A stretch of DNA of 37,226 bases from Phycisphaerales bacterium (GCA_014238205.1 JABABM010000025.1:1-37226), one strand, 5' to 3'; counted from the first letter of the stretch, positions 1-8,940 are shown. Notes: a model not told the origin generated them from the sequence alone. Made by a program: numbers and translations.

Positions 1-676
1 GACCATCCCCGACGCGTTCCTGGACACGCCTGCATTCCGATTCCAGGAACTCCTCCATTCTCCAGGTGCCTGTACAGCCGCAGATCTCGTAGAGAAAGTT
101 GCGGATCATGGCGACCCCGAGCGGGGTGTGAGTGACCTCCGGATGAAACTGCAACCCGAAGAAGGGTTGTTCCCGGTGACGGACTGCCGCGTATGGACAT
201 GTATCCGTCGCAGCGAGCGCATCGAAATTCTCTGCGAGTTCCATGACCTGATCGCCATGGCTCATCCAGACGGCCGTTTCATCCGGCATGCTCGCCAGCA
301 GGTCCGCCTGATCCTGCACCATGAGCATGCTTCGACCGTATTCACGTGACTCGGAAGCCTCGACGTTGCAACCCAGCAGGTGGCAACCCATCTGCATGCC
401 GTAGCAGATTCCCAATACGGGGACTCCCATGTCGAAGAGGCGATCATCGCATCGTGGCGCACCGTCCTCGTGAATGCTCGAAGGACCGCCTGAGAGGATG
501 ATTCCCCTCGGCTGGTGTCGTGCCAGTTCCTCTATCGGAGTGTCGGGGCTCAGCAGGATGCTGAACGCCCCGGCTTCTCGAACACGCCGAGCAATCAACT
601 GGGCGTACTGGCTCCCGAAATCGAGGATCAGGATCGTCTCGACGTCCATCGAAGTTCGATGATCGACGGGTTGCAT
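1..676 (-). CDS. guaA: GMP synthase (glutamine-hydrolysing), N-terminal part, cut by window edge
   Basis: This is the class I glutaminase half of GMP synthase, which supplies ammonia for amination of XMP to GMP in the cytoplasm. About 225 codons are visible before the gene runs off the left edge, so the ATP-pyrophosphatase and dimerisation domains are outside. The N-terminus carries the family hallmark ILDFGSQYAQLIARRVRE. The nucleophile cysteine lies in GVPVLGICYGMQ, and the catalytic His-Glu pair in FGLQFHPEVTHT. I chose the ATG at 676 because GGAG sits about 8 bases upstream. The in-frame ATG at 649 has no such site and would start just before VETILILDFG. The gene is divergent from the RsbW-like gene; the roughly 100 bases between them must hold both promoters, but I cannot call boxes with confidence. 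The family assignment is very secure. Confidence 0.96.
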   Translation of the reverse strand, partial: MQPVDHRTSMDVETILILDFGSQYAQLIARRVREAGAFSILLSPDTPIEELARHQPRGIILSGGPSSIHEDGAPRCDDRLFDMGVPVLGICYGMQMGCHLLGCNVEASESREYGRSMLMVQDQADLLASMPDETAVWMSHGDQVMELAENFDALAATDTCPYAAVRHREQPFFGLQFHPEVTHTPLGVAMIRNFLYEICGCTGTWRMEEFLESECRRVQERVGDG

Positions 677-794
677 GCAGGTACTCCGGGGTGGAAACAC
701 GGATTCTACCCCCCCCACCTGCTTGCCGCCAATGCACGCCAGCCATTGCACCTGGATGGTGCACGCCAAGGGGGCTGAGGTGTACCATGACCTC

Positions 795-1277
795 ATGTCG
801 TCCAGTCAACAGGCAGGCGTGATCCCGTCGGCAGGGAACTCCGAGCAGCAGGCCCGTGACCTGCATGTCGAGTTCTTCAGTCGCCCGGGGTACCTGGCCA
901 TCATCCGGCAGATGGTTGATGCCTTCTCAAGCCGCCTTGGGTTTGCTCCCGCAGAAGCCAGCAGAATCTGTCTTGCCGTTGATGAAGCACTCTGCAACAT
1001 CATCCGCCACGGATACGACTCCTCTCCGGATGGCAGGATCTGGCTCACCCTCAACGAGCCCTCGGATGACAGCTGCATCGAGTTCATCATCGAGGACCGC
1101 GCCCGTCAAGTAGACCTTGATACGATACGGTCCCGCGACCTGAAGGACATTCGTCCGGGGGGGCTCGGCGTCCATCTCATCGAGGAGATCATGGACGCAG
1201 TGAACTATGAACACCGGGATGGTGGAGGAATGAGAGTGACCATGCGAAAGCGGATTCCCGGAGAGGAAACCAACTGA
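795..1277 (+). CDS. RsbW-like ATP-binding protein (anti-sigma factor / serine kinase family)
   Basis: A 160-residue GHKL-fold ATPase of the HATPase_c_2 (RsbW/SpoIIAB) type. Family members phosphorylate STAS-domain antagonists on serine and often bind sigma factors. The N-box is clear (LAVDEALCNIIRHGY, E64 and N68), as is the glycine-rich lid (PGGLGVHLI, about 121-129). The G1 segment reads EDRARQVD, without the glycine usual after the ATP-binding aspartate. The preceding RDLKDIR stretch fits a subfamily often seen beside STAS genes. The next gene encodes a STAS protein, its likely partner, after a 31-base gap. The start is uncertain: the ATG at 795 is used here, but an in-frame GTG at 780 has a better purine-rich site (AAGGGGG) upstream. 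No sigma factor or PP2C phosphatase gene is in the window, so the regulatory output is unknown. Confidence 0.85.
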   Translation: MSSSQQAGVIPSAGNSEQQARDLHVEFFSRPGYLAIIRQMVDAFSSRLGFAPAEASRICLAVDEALCNIIRHGYDSSPDGRIWLTLNEPSDDSCIEFIIEDRARQVDLDTIRSRDLKDIRPGGLGVHLIEEIMDAVNYEHRDGGGMRVTMRKRIPGEETN

Positions 1278-1308
1278 TCTGGACTTGGCAACGAATGGAC
1301 CCCAAGCG

Positions 1309-1638
1309 ATGAATGTACACGTTGAAACCCGCGACAGTGCCACCATCATCCAGCCACAGGGTGACGTGGACCTTGCCAGTTCTCCCGAATTTCGTGCCCG
1401 GCTTCAGGAAGCCCAGGAGCAGGCTCAGGCAAGGCTGGTCATTGACCTGTCCAGTGTTCAATACATGGATTCATCAGGAGTTGCCACCCTTGTTGAATGC
1501 CTGCAGCGTTCACGAACCGATGGAATCCCGCTTTTTCTCTGCCAACTTCACGAGCGGGTACTCAGCGTATTCCAGATTGCACGCCTCGATGGCGTATTCG
1601 ACATTGTCGCAACCGTTGATGATGCATTGACCGCCTGA
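1309..1638 (+). CDS. STAS-domain protein (anti-sigma factor antagonist or MlaB-like)
   Basis: A single STAS domain of 109 residues, like SpoIIAA and RsbV. The phosphorylation motif is intact: YMDSSGVATL, with the likely phosphoserine at S55 just before S56-G57. The gene lies between an RsbW-like kinase and an MlaE permease. Two roles are therefore possible: a partner-switching antagonist controlled by the upstream kinase, or the MlaB-type STAS subunit of a lipid ABC transporter. Both at once is conceivable. I used the ATG at 1309 (MNVHVETRD). A TTG at 1285 is in frame and would add eight residues; neither has a strong ribosome binding site. The domain call is firm, the role is inference. Confidence 0.88.
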   Translation: MNVHVETRDSATIIQPQGDVDLASSPEFRARLQEAQEQAQARLVIDLSSVQYMDSSGVATLVECLQRSRTDGIPLFLCQLHERVLSVFQIARLDGVFDIVATVDDALTA

Positions 1639-1663
1639 CCGGAAGGCCCTGTGGAACAAACCC

Positions 1664-2506
1664 ATGGCGGACTCGACTCTTGATGAAACTCGACTGCCGC
1701 TTGGCCTGAGGATCCTGGACCGATGGGGTGGGATGTGGAATGCAGTGTTCGCCCTGTTCGGGGGGATCTGGCTGCTTCTGGCCGAAGTGTCGATGTGGAT
1801 CAGTCGTTCCACTGTGCACAAGGACACCAGACTGGGTGGCGCAGCGGTCGTCCAGCAACTCGTTCGTGTCGGGGTCAAGTCGATTGGAATCGTACTGCTG
1901 GTGTCATCTTGCATCGGGCTGATTCTCGCCATCGCGATGCAGCCACCGCTGGCTGAACTGGGACAGACGAACAAGATCGCGAACATCGTCGCCGTCGGCA
2001 TCTTCCGGGAACTTGGCCCATTGATCGCCGCAATCGTGCTCACGGGTTTCGCCGGCGCATCCATTGCCGCCGAAATCGGAACCATGGTCGTCGGAGAGGA
2101 AATCGAGGCCCTCGAGGCACATGCCCTGAATCCAGTCCGGTTCCTGGTCGTCCCGAGGGTGATCGCCACGATCGTCAGCCTCTTCCTCCTGACCGTCCTC
2201 GGCGATGTCATGGCCGTGTTCGCATCAGGACTGTTCACGGTGAATGTCTTCGGTGTACCCCAGGAGGTCTACATCGCCAACACGATCGAACAGTTGAACC
2301 TGTCCGATTTCACGACCGGGCTCATCAAGGCGGCCACCTTCGGCACGCTTCTGAGCGCAATCGCCTGCTACAACGGCCTGAAGGTGACAGGCGGAGCCGC
2401 TGGCGTCGGCAAGGCCACCACGGATACGGTCGTCCAGACCGTCGTCCTGATCATCGTCTCGGACATGCTCTTCGCCGCTGTCTTCATGCAGCTTGGCTGG
2501 ACCTGA
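1664..2506 (+). CDS. mlaE: MlaE/YrbE-family ABC transporter permease
   Basis: A 280-residue inner-membrane permease of the MlaE family, which moves phospholipids or other lipids between inner and outer membrane together with an MlaF ATPase and an MlaD substrate-binding MCE protein. The sequence has the family layout: an amphipathic N-terminal region, then about five hydrophobic segments (near 26-45, 65-90, 105-130, 165-190 and 250-275). The conserved central stretch includes FRELGPLIAAIVLTGF, AEIGTMVVGEEIEALEAH and NPVRFLVVPR. It starts 25 bases after the STAS gene and is likely co-transcribed with it. The expected mlaF and mlaD do not follow; the next gene is convergent. The ATPase and MCE partners must be elsewhere or differ from the usual set. 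The gene symbol is by family only. Confidence 0.9.
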   Translation: MADSTLDETRLPLGLRILDRWGGMWNAVFALFGGIWLLLAEVSMWISRSTVHKDTRLGGAAVVQQLVRVGVKSIGIVLLVSSCIGLILAIAMQPPLAELGQTNKIANIVAVGIFRELGPLIAAIVLTGFAGASIAAEIGTMVVGEEIEALEAHALNPVRFLVVPRVIATIVSLFLLTVLGDVMAVFASGLFTVNVFGVPQEVYIANTIEQLNLSDFTTGLIKAATFGTLLSAIACYNGLKVTGGAAGVGKATTDTVVQTVVLIIVSDMLFAAVFMQLGWT

Positions 2507-2527
2507 AGCAGGCCGAAGTCGAGAAGC

Positions 2528-4306
2528 CTATTCAGTTTCCTCGGTGATGGCTTCCAGGATGCTTCCCGACATGATGTAGGCATCGTCGGTCGACCACCAG
2601 TACATCACCAGTGGACCGAAAGCAGAGTTCATCTCCTCGAGGAGTTCCATCCCCTCTTTCATGCCTTCCTGGTACTCGGCTCGCATGTCCTCGGCCATCT
2701 CAGGGTCATCCTCGGCCAGTTCATTGAGCACCCGCTTCATTTCGAGGCTCGCCATCTCGGCCTGGATGATGTTCGACTCGACGAGATTCATCACTGACCA
2801 GAAGGTCACCGCCCGGTCAGGCAACTGTTCCATGCCAGCAGCAAGTTCCGGAGGAAGTTTCATCTCCTTCCGGGTGCCGACGTTTCGAAGACAGGCCTCG
2901 ACTCCTGCAATATCTCCAATGAGCACGTGCTCGCCCCCCAGGGCGATCCCCGTGGGTTCTCCACCGCCACCCATGACTCCTGGCATCATGCCGCCGGCAG
3001 GCATCTCGTAGATGATGTGGCCCTGGAAATCACGCTGTTCCATCCCCACATCTGCGGCGAGGCTTGCGAATGCATCGTTGAAACGCTGGGTGTCACGACA
3101 TTCGATGGCCCAGATGTTGTGCAGGCTGTCGACCTCGATGGGTCGGCTCACGGCAGTCACGATGTTCACACTGTTTCCAAGACTGTCCATGAGACTCGTC
3201 AACATGGGTTCAAACTGCTGGAATGCCTGCATGCCCTGGGCCTGCAGCATCGGGTTCGAGCGGATGACGCTCTTGATCCAGTCGACCACTCCACCGAAGT
3301 CGACATTGACATGGCCCATGTCGAGGACACCGGAATCGAAGAAGGCTGGTGACGACTCCCGTTCCTGGTTCTCCGAGAGAAGGGCAACGATGCCGGACTT
3401 TCCCCCGGGCATCCAGAGTGCTGCCCTGTGATCGATGAGCGACGGGTACTCCCCGGCCTCGAATCCCAGTCCGACGGCATCGATCTCCCCGATCATTGCG
3501 ACGAACATGGAACCCATCATCCCGAACATGGGATTGGGGAAGACGACCGAGACGAAATCGGAAAGATGCTCGGTCAACAGCACCACGCGTGGCCCCTGCA
3601 TGTCAAGCGTATCCGTGATTCCCTTCCACGATGAGTTGCCTGAAAGCACATCCTCGGACGCATCTCCATTCAACGCTTCGATTCCGCGTCGCATCCCACC
3701 GGCAGATGAAGCGAACAGGATGATCTCGCCTTCGTGCAGAAGGTACGTATCCATGTCGCTGAATGCGGAGAAATCCGGCTCGAATCCCATGCCACCGGGC
3801 CCGCCAAGACCCTGACCTGGAACAAGAATGCAGTCCCTGCCAGCCACCTCGACCTCTTCGACTTCTCCCCGCTTCCTGAGGTCGTCCATCTGTTCGACGA
3901 TGAAGGGCTCGAGCATGGCTCCATGTTCACCGAAGTCGACGAAGCCGGTGACCTGAGGCATCATCACGTAGGATTCCGGGTCCTCCTCGACCGATATGGC
4001 AAAACCGACCCGCATCGATCCAAGCAGTTTTGCAAGATCCATGTCCACGTCGAAGCTCTCGAGCATGTCCGTCAACGGGCTGTCAACATCCTCAAGAAAG
4101 ACCCCTTGCTGTTCATCAAAGCGGCTGGTCAGCATCTCCTTTGCCGACGAGTCCATCAGTCGATCATGAAGTTGAGTCAGTTCGTCAAGGGAAACGATGA
4201 AAACACTCGTTTCAGGCGCAAACTCTTCGATCGCAAGTTCGCCTGCCGTTGACTGTGCCGCTATGACTCCTGCAAGCAGGAGGCCTGTCTTGAACTGCTT
4301 GAACAC
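2528..4306 (-). CDS. Exported protein of unknown function, 592 aa
   Basis: I do not recognise this protein beyond a loose resemblance to large secreted DUF3352-like proteins of planctomycetes. It begins with a signal peptide (MFKQFKTGLLLAGVIAAQST, cleavage probably near AGELA). The mature part is acidic and rich in Met, Glu and Gly, with a glycine-methionine loop (PAGGMMPGVMGGGG) near residue 450. Repeated phrases about 130-180 residues apart (LLEEM, LLTSL-MDSL, LTSRF) suggest an internally duplicated alpha/beta exported protein, but I see no catalytic motif. The start is a GTG at 4306 with AAGGGAAG about 7 bases upstream; the signal peptide begins directly there. It lies 27 bases downstream of the serine protease gene on the same strand, so the two are probably one transcription unit, and it converges with mlaE. 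Confidence 0.8.
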   Translation of the reverse strand: MFKQFKTGLLLAGVIAAQSTAGELAIEEFAPETSVFIVSLDELTQLHDRLMDSSAKEMLTSRFDEQQGVFLEDVDSPLTDMLESFDVDMDLAKLLGSMRVGFAISVEEDPESYVMMPQVTGFVDFGEHGAMLEPFIVEQMDDLRKRGEVEEVEVAGRDCILVPGQGLGGPGGMGFEPDFSAFSDMDTYLLHEGEIILFASSAGGMRRGIEALNGDASEDVLSGNSSWKGITDTLDMQGPRVVLLTEHLSDFVSVVFPNPMFGMMGSMFVAMIGEIDAVGLGFEAGEYPSLIDHRAALWMPGGKSGIVALLSENQERESSPAFFDSGVLDMGHVNVDFGGVVDWIKSVIRSNPMLQAQGMQAFQQFEPMLTSLMDSLGNSVNIVTAVSRPIEVDSLHNIWAIECRDTQRFNDAFASLAADVGMEQRDFQGHIIYEMPAGGMMPGVMGGGGEPTGIALGGEHVLIGDIAGVEACLRNVGTRKEMKLPPELAAGMEQLPDRAVTFWSVMNLVESNIIQAEMASLEMKRVLNELAEDDPEMAEDMRAEYQEGMKEGMELLEEMNSAFGPLVMYWWSTDDAYIMSGSILEAITEETE

Positions 4307-4333
4307 GGGATCTTCCCTTTCCTATGAACTCGT

Positions 4334-5278
4334 TCAGGGTTGGAGTTGAGGTGGAGCACCAGGCAACTTTCGCACCGGTGGATCCTGATAATTGTGCCCT
4401 GCATTTGGATTCATGGCATCGTAGGCGAAGGCCTCGCGATTCCTGATGAAATCCTTGACGTAACGGGCGGGTATGGCAAAGCCGAGGCTGTCGCCTGAGG
4501 GTATCCCCATGTTGGTGATGCCGATCACTTCCCCCTTCGTGTTGAAGAGCGGACCACCGGAGTTGCCCGGGTTGATGGGAGTGTCTGTCTGGATGTAGGA
4601 GAGCCCGTCGAAATTCCGCTGCGTCGTCGAGATGACACCTTCGGTCATCGACTGTTCCATGTTCAACGGGTTGCCGATGGCGAAGACCGGCTGCCCGACC
4701 ATGATTCCTTCCCAGGACTCGATGGGTGAATACGGGAAGGAATCCTTGTCAGGATGGCTCATCTTCAGCAACGCCAGGTCGAGGTGATTGTTCACCGCGA
4801 TGATCTCGACGTCTTCCACCGTCGTACGCTGCTTCGTGCCATCAGGCTGCGGCACCCAGATGATCGCTCGCAGGTCCTGCTCTCCCTGGATCACGTGGGC
4901 GTTGGTGATTGCATACCCTTCCTCGTTGATGATGACCCCGGATCCTATGGCTCCGGGTGTCCGGACCTTGATCACGCTCGACGAGACACGCTGTGCCTGG
5001 AGTTTTGCGCTTAACTCACGAGGTTCCTCGACCGTGTGAAAGAGTGATTCACGAACAACCTTCACCTCGTCATCCCCGGATTCCACGACATCCTGGACGT
5101 CGTTGTTGTCCAGTTCGATGACCTTCGGACCGATATCCAGCCAAAGCGTCGTCTCGTTCTGCTTGAGAATCGTCCCCTCCAACTCCTTGCCGTCACTGAG
5201 AATGACCGTATCTCCGGGACATGGCGCCACGAGAAGCAGCGCAAGGAAAGTGGCCGTGGAAAGGTGGAGTGCAGACAT
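4334..5278 (-). CDS. Exported trypsin-like serine protease (HtrA/DegP protease domain, no PDZ)
   Basis: A secreted S1C-type serine protease of 314 residues. A signal peptide covers about residues 1-22 (FLALLLVAPCPG). A short beta-rich segment follows (VILSDGKELEGTILKQNE, about 25-65) that resembles the SH3-like SHD1 or Sm-like modules of planctomycete exported proteins. The protease domain spans about 95-290. The triad is visible: His128 in ITNAHVIQG, Asp167 in NNHLDLALLK and Ser240 in INPGNSGGPLF. No PDZ domain follows; the chain ends in a short proline-rich tail (DPPVRKLPGAPPQLQP). The ATG at 5278 has GGGAG six bases upstream. Periplasmic or surface protein quality control, or processing of neighbours such as the divergent FG-GAP protein, is plausible but not shown. 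Confidence 0.9.
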   Translation of the reverse strand: MSALHLSTATFLALLLVAPCPGDTVILSDGKELEGTILKQNETTLWLDIGPKVIELDNNDVQDVVESGDDEVKVVRESLFHTVEEPRELSAKLQAQRVSSSVIKVRTPGAIGSGVIINEEGYAITNAHVIQGEQDLRAIIWVPQPDGTKQRTTVEDVEIIAVNNHLDLALLKMSHPDKDSFPYSPIESWEGIMVGQPVFAIGNPLNMEQSMTEGVISTTQRNFDGLSYIQTDTPINPGNSGGPLFNTKGEVIGITNMGIPSGDSLGFAIPARYVKDFIRNREAFAYDAMNPNAGHNYQDPPVRKLPGAPPQLQP

Positions 5279-5406
5279 GGGGATCTCCCTGGAATTGATG
5301 AACAGGCCAGTATAGGTCCAAGCCCGGTCAACATGAGAGTTTCATGCCACGAAGTGCCCTACGCGGATACCATGCTGGATCATTCCATGGCAAGGAGAAC
5401 TCCAGG

Positions 5407-7731
5407 ATGGCACACACCGTTTCACTGATCGCTCCCGCATTGGCCTGCCTGCTCTCTGGAGGGCCTGCCTTCGCACAGGAGAGTGCCTTGGCCCAGGAGA
5501 GTGAAGAAGCCTCGTTGTCGGATTACTTCGGCTTCTCCTCGCATGATGTCATCAAGATCGGCGATGACCCGGGACCGATGTTGGCAGCGGATCTCAATGG
5601 TGACGGGCTCGAAGACCTGCTCATTGTCAACAACCATGACAGTCGAATTGACGTTCTCTACCAGAAGAAGAAGGCGTGTCGAAATGACATAGAGCCTCCA
5701 AGCCGTGTCAATGAACTCCCTGATCACTGGCGTTACAGGCGCGAATCGATTCCGCTTGCCGACCACGCCAGGGCATTCAGAACGATCGACCTGGATGGAG
5801 ATGGCGACCTGGACATTCTCTATGCCGGGCGAGATCGGGTCGTCGTTCTTGAACAGGATGCACCGGAAGAGTTCACGAGAGGACGGATCCATACGGTCAA
5901 CAGCCTGGAAGCAACTCAGGGTGCCTTCATCCTGTCCAACATCCTTGGCTCGAGTGATACCGACCTCCTGAGCATCGTCGATGGCAAGATCATGGCTTGG
6001 CCATTGGATGGTGATGACCTCGGAACACCAGTCACACTCTCTGCCGGGCAGGCCATCCGGGGAATCGTGCCCGCTGATTACAACGGCGACGGCTTGATGG
6101 ACATCGCCGGCATCGTTCCGGACGACAGCGCCCCTGTCCGAATCTGGTTCGGACAGGAACACGACGGGCAACGTGAACTTGGAGCCCAGGTCATCTTCGA
6201 GATGCCCCCGATCATCGTTTTCGAAGCTGTCCAACTTCCAGGAGAAGCTGCCGCACGGATCGGGGTCATCGAGCGTGCTTCGAAGCGGATCGTCCTCTAT
6301 CGCCTGTCCTCCAACCACGTGGAGAACAGTGGAAATCGCGATGCCTCGTTCGTGGTCCACTCATTCGACGACCCCGGGAACCGGGATCGGACACAGGTCG
6401 TGGCCGACATCAATGGAGATGGGCTTGAGGACCTGGTGGCAACTGATACCAAGTCGAACTCCCTGGTGGTCTACAGGCAGAGCAAGGGACAGGGCCTGCA
6501 GGCCAGTGACTCCTTCCCCACGCTCTCGAAGGTCGGCTATGTCGCTGCATCCGATGTCGATGGAGACGGGTCGGCGGAGATCTTCGTCCTCTCCGAGGAT
6601 GAGGGTGTTGTCGGACGATCGATGATCAATGACGGAAAGGTGGAGTTCCCCAGGCCCATGGCCATCTCCGAGGGGCACACACCCGTTGCGATGAATCTCG
6701 TCAATCTTGAGCAAGGCCCCAGGCTTGCCGTCATCGCCAACGAAAAACGTGAGTACCTCGTCGACCTGATCAGCATGGACGGATCACGCGAAACGATCGA
6801 ACTGGGCGCCATGAGCCGGGCCCCCGACACGGTCATGGCGGTCGACGCGGACCAGGACAGTCACATGGACCTGCTCCTGTTCACGCGTGAAAAGCCCATG
6901 ATCATGCTCCAGTCCAGGCTGGATGAGGAGAACGGATCGTCGTCGTTCCAGAAGATGGAAAAGGATGACATGGGCCAGTTCGGCCTTGTCGCAAAGGCCG
7001 CCTCCGACAATACGACCGTATTCGACCTCGATGGAGACGGCAAGCAGGAGCTGCTCATTGCAGACTCGAACCATGTTCGTGCCGTCCGCTACGAAAGCGA
7101 GCCGGAAGATGGAAGCAGCCCCGGCTGGCAGGTCGTCTCGCAGGTCAACACGAAGGATCCCAACTCGAAACTCGTCTCACTGGCAACTCTTGATCGTCGG
7201 ATAATCGCCGCAGACGATGAGAACAACAGGCTCGTGGTATTCGAAGCTGATGAAAACGGTGACTGGAGTGAAACCGAGTCACTTACGGTACGGGGATTCC
7301 CCCTTGGCCCGATCAAGGCCGGAACCTTCACCGGGGACCAGGAAGAGAGCATTCTGAGCTTCGGAAACGACGGATTCGCGGTCATTCGACTTGGAGGCCT
7401 TCGGCAGGAACTGGAGGAAATCGATTCGTGGCGGACCGACGAGGAACGCAGGCTTCACTACGACCTCCATGTAGGGGACATCAACTCGGACGGGTATGGT
7501 GACATGATCGCCCTCGACTCCGGAGAGCAGATGATGGAGCTCTTCACGTTCGATCATGAGGGGACGATGCACCACGTGACGAACTTCAAGATCTTCGAAT
7601 CAAGACTCTTCGGACGTGGAGATGGTCGTGAATACCAGCCCAGCCAGGCGATCCTGACCGACTTGACTGGTGATGGAGCACACGACATCGTGATGCTGAT
7701 CCATGACCGCATCCTGATCTACGAGCAGTAG
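5407..7731 (+). CDS. Secreted FG-GAP/VCBS-repeat beta-propeller protein with Ca-binding loops
   Basis: A 774-775 residue exported protein built from FG-GAP/VCBS-type repeats. The signal peptide (MAHTVSLIAPALACLLSGG, cleavage after AFAQ) fixes the start at the ATG at 5407, with AGGAG about 10 bases upstream; an in-frame ATG at 5344 would bury the signal. At least eight repeats carry an EF-hand-like calcium loop of the form D-x-[ND]-x-DG: DLNGDGLEDLLI, DLDGDGDLDILY, DYNGDGLMDIAG, DINGDGLEDLVA, DVDGDGSAEIFV, DLDGDGKQELLI, DINSDGYGDMIA and DLTGDGAHDIVM. They are spaced through the whole chain, which predicts one or two seven-bladed propellers. No enzyme or dockerin domain is visible. Such proteins are abundant in planctomycetes and their ligands are mostly unknown. 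It is divergent from the serine protease gene. Confidence 0.92.
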   Translation: MAHTVSLIAPALACLLSGGPAFAQESALAQESEEASLSDYFGFSSHDVIKIGDDPGPMLAADLNGDGLEDLLIVNNHDSRIDVLYQKKKACRNDIEPPSRVNELPDHWRYRRESIPLADHARAFRTIDLDGDGDLDILYAGRDRVVVLEQDAPEEFTRGRIHTVNSLEATQGAFILSNILGSSDTDLLSIVDGKIMAWPLDGDDLGTPVTLSAGQAIRGIVPADYNGDGLMDIAGIVPDDSAPVRIWFGQEHDGQRELGAQVIFEMPPIIVFEAVQLPGEAAARIGVIERASKRIVLYRLSSNHVENSGNRDASFVVHSFDDPGNRDRTQVVADINGDGLEDLVATDTKSNSLVVYRQSKGQGLQASDSFPTLSKVGYVAASDVDGDGSAEIFVLSEDEGVVGRSMINDGKVEFPRPMAISEGHTPVAMNLVNLEQGPRLAVIANEKREYLVDLISMDGSRETIELGAMSRAPDTVMAVDADQDSHMDLLLFTREKPMIMLQSRLDEENGSSSFQKMEKDDMGQFGLVAKAASDNTTVFDLDGDGKQELLIADSNHVRAVRYESEPEDGSSPGWQVVSQVNTKDPNSKLVSLATLDRRIIAADDENNRLVVFEADENGDWSETESLTVRGFPLGPIKAGTFTGDQEESILSFGNDGFAVIRLGGLRQELEEIDSWRTDEERRLHYDLHVGDINSDGYGDMIALDSGEQMMELFTFDHEGTMHHVTNFKIFESRLFGRGDGREYQPSQAILTDLTGDGAHDIVMLIHDRILIYEQ

Positions 7732-7755
7732 GCCGGGAGAAGCAGGGAATCCGCT

Positions 7756-8901
7756 TCAGCGTTCGTTGATCGGAACGTACTCGACCGCATGATCGCCCGT
7801 GTACTGGCAACGTGGGCGGATCAACCGGTTGTCCTGATGCTGCTCGAGCGAATGCGCCGCCCAACCTGCATTCCGGCTCATCGCAAAGACCGGTGTAAAC
7901 AGGTCAATCGCAAGTCCGAGTGAGAAGTAGGTCGTCGCCGAGTAGAAATCGACATTCGGGTAGATGCCCTTTGCACCTACCTCGCGATCCATGATGTCCT
8001 GGATGCGGGTGCTCAGTACGTAGAGATCCGTATTTCCCGTCTCTTCGGCGATCCGCTCCGCGAAGGTCTTGAGGTACTTGGCACGCGGGTCGAGTGCCTT
8101 GTAGACGCGATGGCCGAAGCCCATGATCTTGGTCTTGTTCTTCAACGAATCCATGACGAAGGGTTCGACATCATCGAGGTCGCCGATTGACTGGAGCATG
8201 TTCATGACCCGCTCATTGGCACCACCATGCAATGGCCCGCGAAGCGTCCCCACCGCCGACGTGAGAGCGGAGTACATGTCACTCTGTGTTGCGATCGTCA
8301 CCATGGCGGCGAACGTCGAAGCATTGATCCCATGGTCCGCATGCAGAATCAGGCAGACATCGATCGCCCTCGCGCTTGCCTCGCCAGGTACCTCTCCATT
8401 GAGCATCCAGAGGAAATTCGTGGCGATGTTCAAGTTGGGATCAGGATCGACTATCTCCAGCCCCCGTCGGCAACGATCGAATGCCGCGATGATCGCGGGG
8501 GTCTTCGAAAGAACCCGGACCGCTTTTCGACGTTCAGACTCAAATGACTGGTCGTTGCACTCCTCGTCCTCCAACGCCAGTCCCGAGACCACGGTCCGAA
8601 GAACGTGCATCGGCGAGGCTTCGTGGGGAATGCCCTTGATCATTTCGATCACCCCCTGGGACAGGGGATATTCGAGACGCAACTCAGCCTCGAAGGACTC
8701 CAACTCGCTGGAAGTGGGGAGCCGGTCGTTCCAGAGAAGAAACACGACTTCTTCGAAGGTGGAGTTTCGTGCGAGCTCATCGATGTCGATGCCGACGTAC
8801 TCAAGAACCCCCGCCTGTCCATCAATGAAGGATTTCCTCGATTCACCGATGATGGTGTTGTCGAGTCCCTTGTCAATATGCATGGCAGGTGCTTCTGGCA
8901 T
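7756..8901 (-). CDS. gltA: Citrate synthase
   Basis: Condenses acetyl-CoA and oxaloacetate to citrate at the entry to the TCA cycle. The 381-residue length matches the short dimeric type (Bacillus and archaeal), not the 427-residue hexameric E. coli enzyme. Catalytic residues are all present: His225 in RGPLHGGANE, His264 in MGFGHRVYK and Asp318 in YPNVDFYSA. The region LILHADHGINASTF and the C-terminal SRNAGWAAHSLEQ are typical. A methylcitrate synthase of the same family cannot be excluded from sequence alone; no prp genes are nearby, so citrate synthase is preferred. ATG 8901 follows GAGG at 11 bases; a second in-frame Met lies six codons in. It converges with the FG-GAP gene at a 24-base gap that shows no strong terminator. 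Confidence 0.94.
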   Translation of the reverse strand: MPEAPAMHIDKGLDNTIIGESRKSFIDGQAGVLEYVGIDIDELARNSTFEEVVFLLWNDRLPTSSELESFEAELRLEYPLSQGVIEMIKGIPHEASPMHVLRTVVSGLALEDEECNDQSFESERRKAVRVLSKTPAIIAAFDRCRRGLEIVDPDPNLNIATNFLWMLNGEVPGEASARAIDVCLILHADHGINASTFAAMVTIATQSDMYSALTSAVGTLRGPLHGGANERVMNMLQSIGDLDDVEPFVMDSLKNKTKIMGFGHRVYKALDPRAKYLKTFAERIAEETGNTDLYVLSTRIQDIMDREVGAKGIYPNVDFYSATTYFSLGLAIDLFTPVFAMSRNAGWAAHSLEQHQDNRLIRPRCQYTGDHAVEYVPINER

Positions 8902-8940
8902 CGATCGCGTTTCCTCGGCAAGGACATGGCCCGGCAGTAG

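Noticed and set aside
787..822. Eleven-codon open frame starting at an ATG just after GAGG
   Set aside because: Good spacing to the purine stretch, but it ends quickly in another frame; a leader peptide cannot be argued from this alone.
1510..2238. 242-codon open frame on the minus strand across the STAS and MlaE genes
   Set aside because: It lies antisense to two clear genes and its translation is Arg/Ser/Thr-rich without domain pattern, as expected for a shadow of GC-rich coding sequence.
5422..6360. 312-codon antisense open frame in the FG-GAP gene
   Set aside because: The plus strand encodes regular calcium-loop repeats here; the antisense peptide has repeated Val/Asp runs that merely mirror those repeats.
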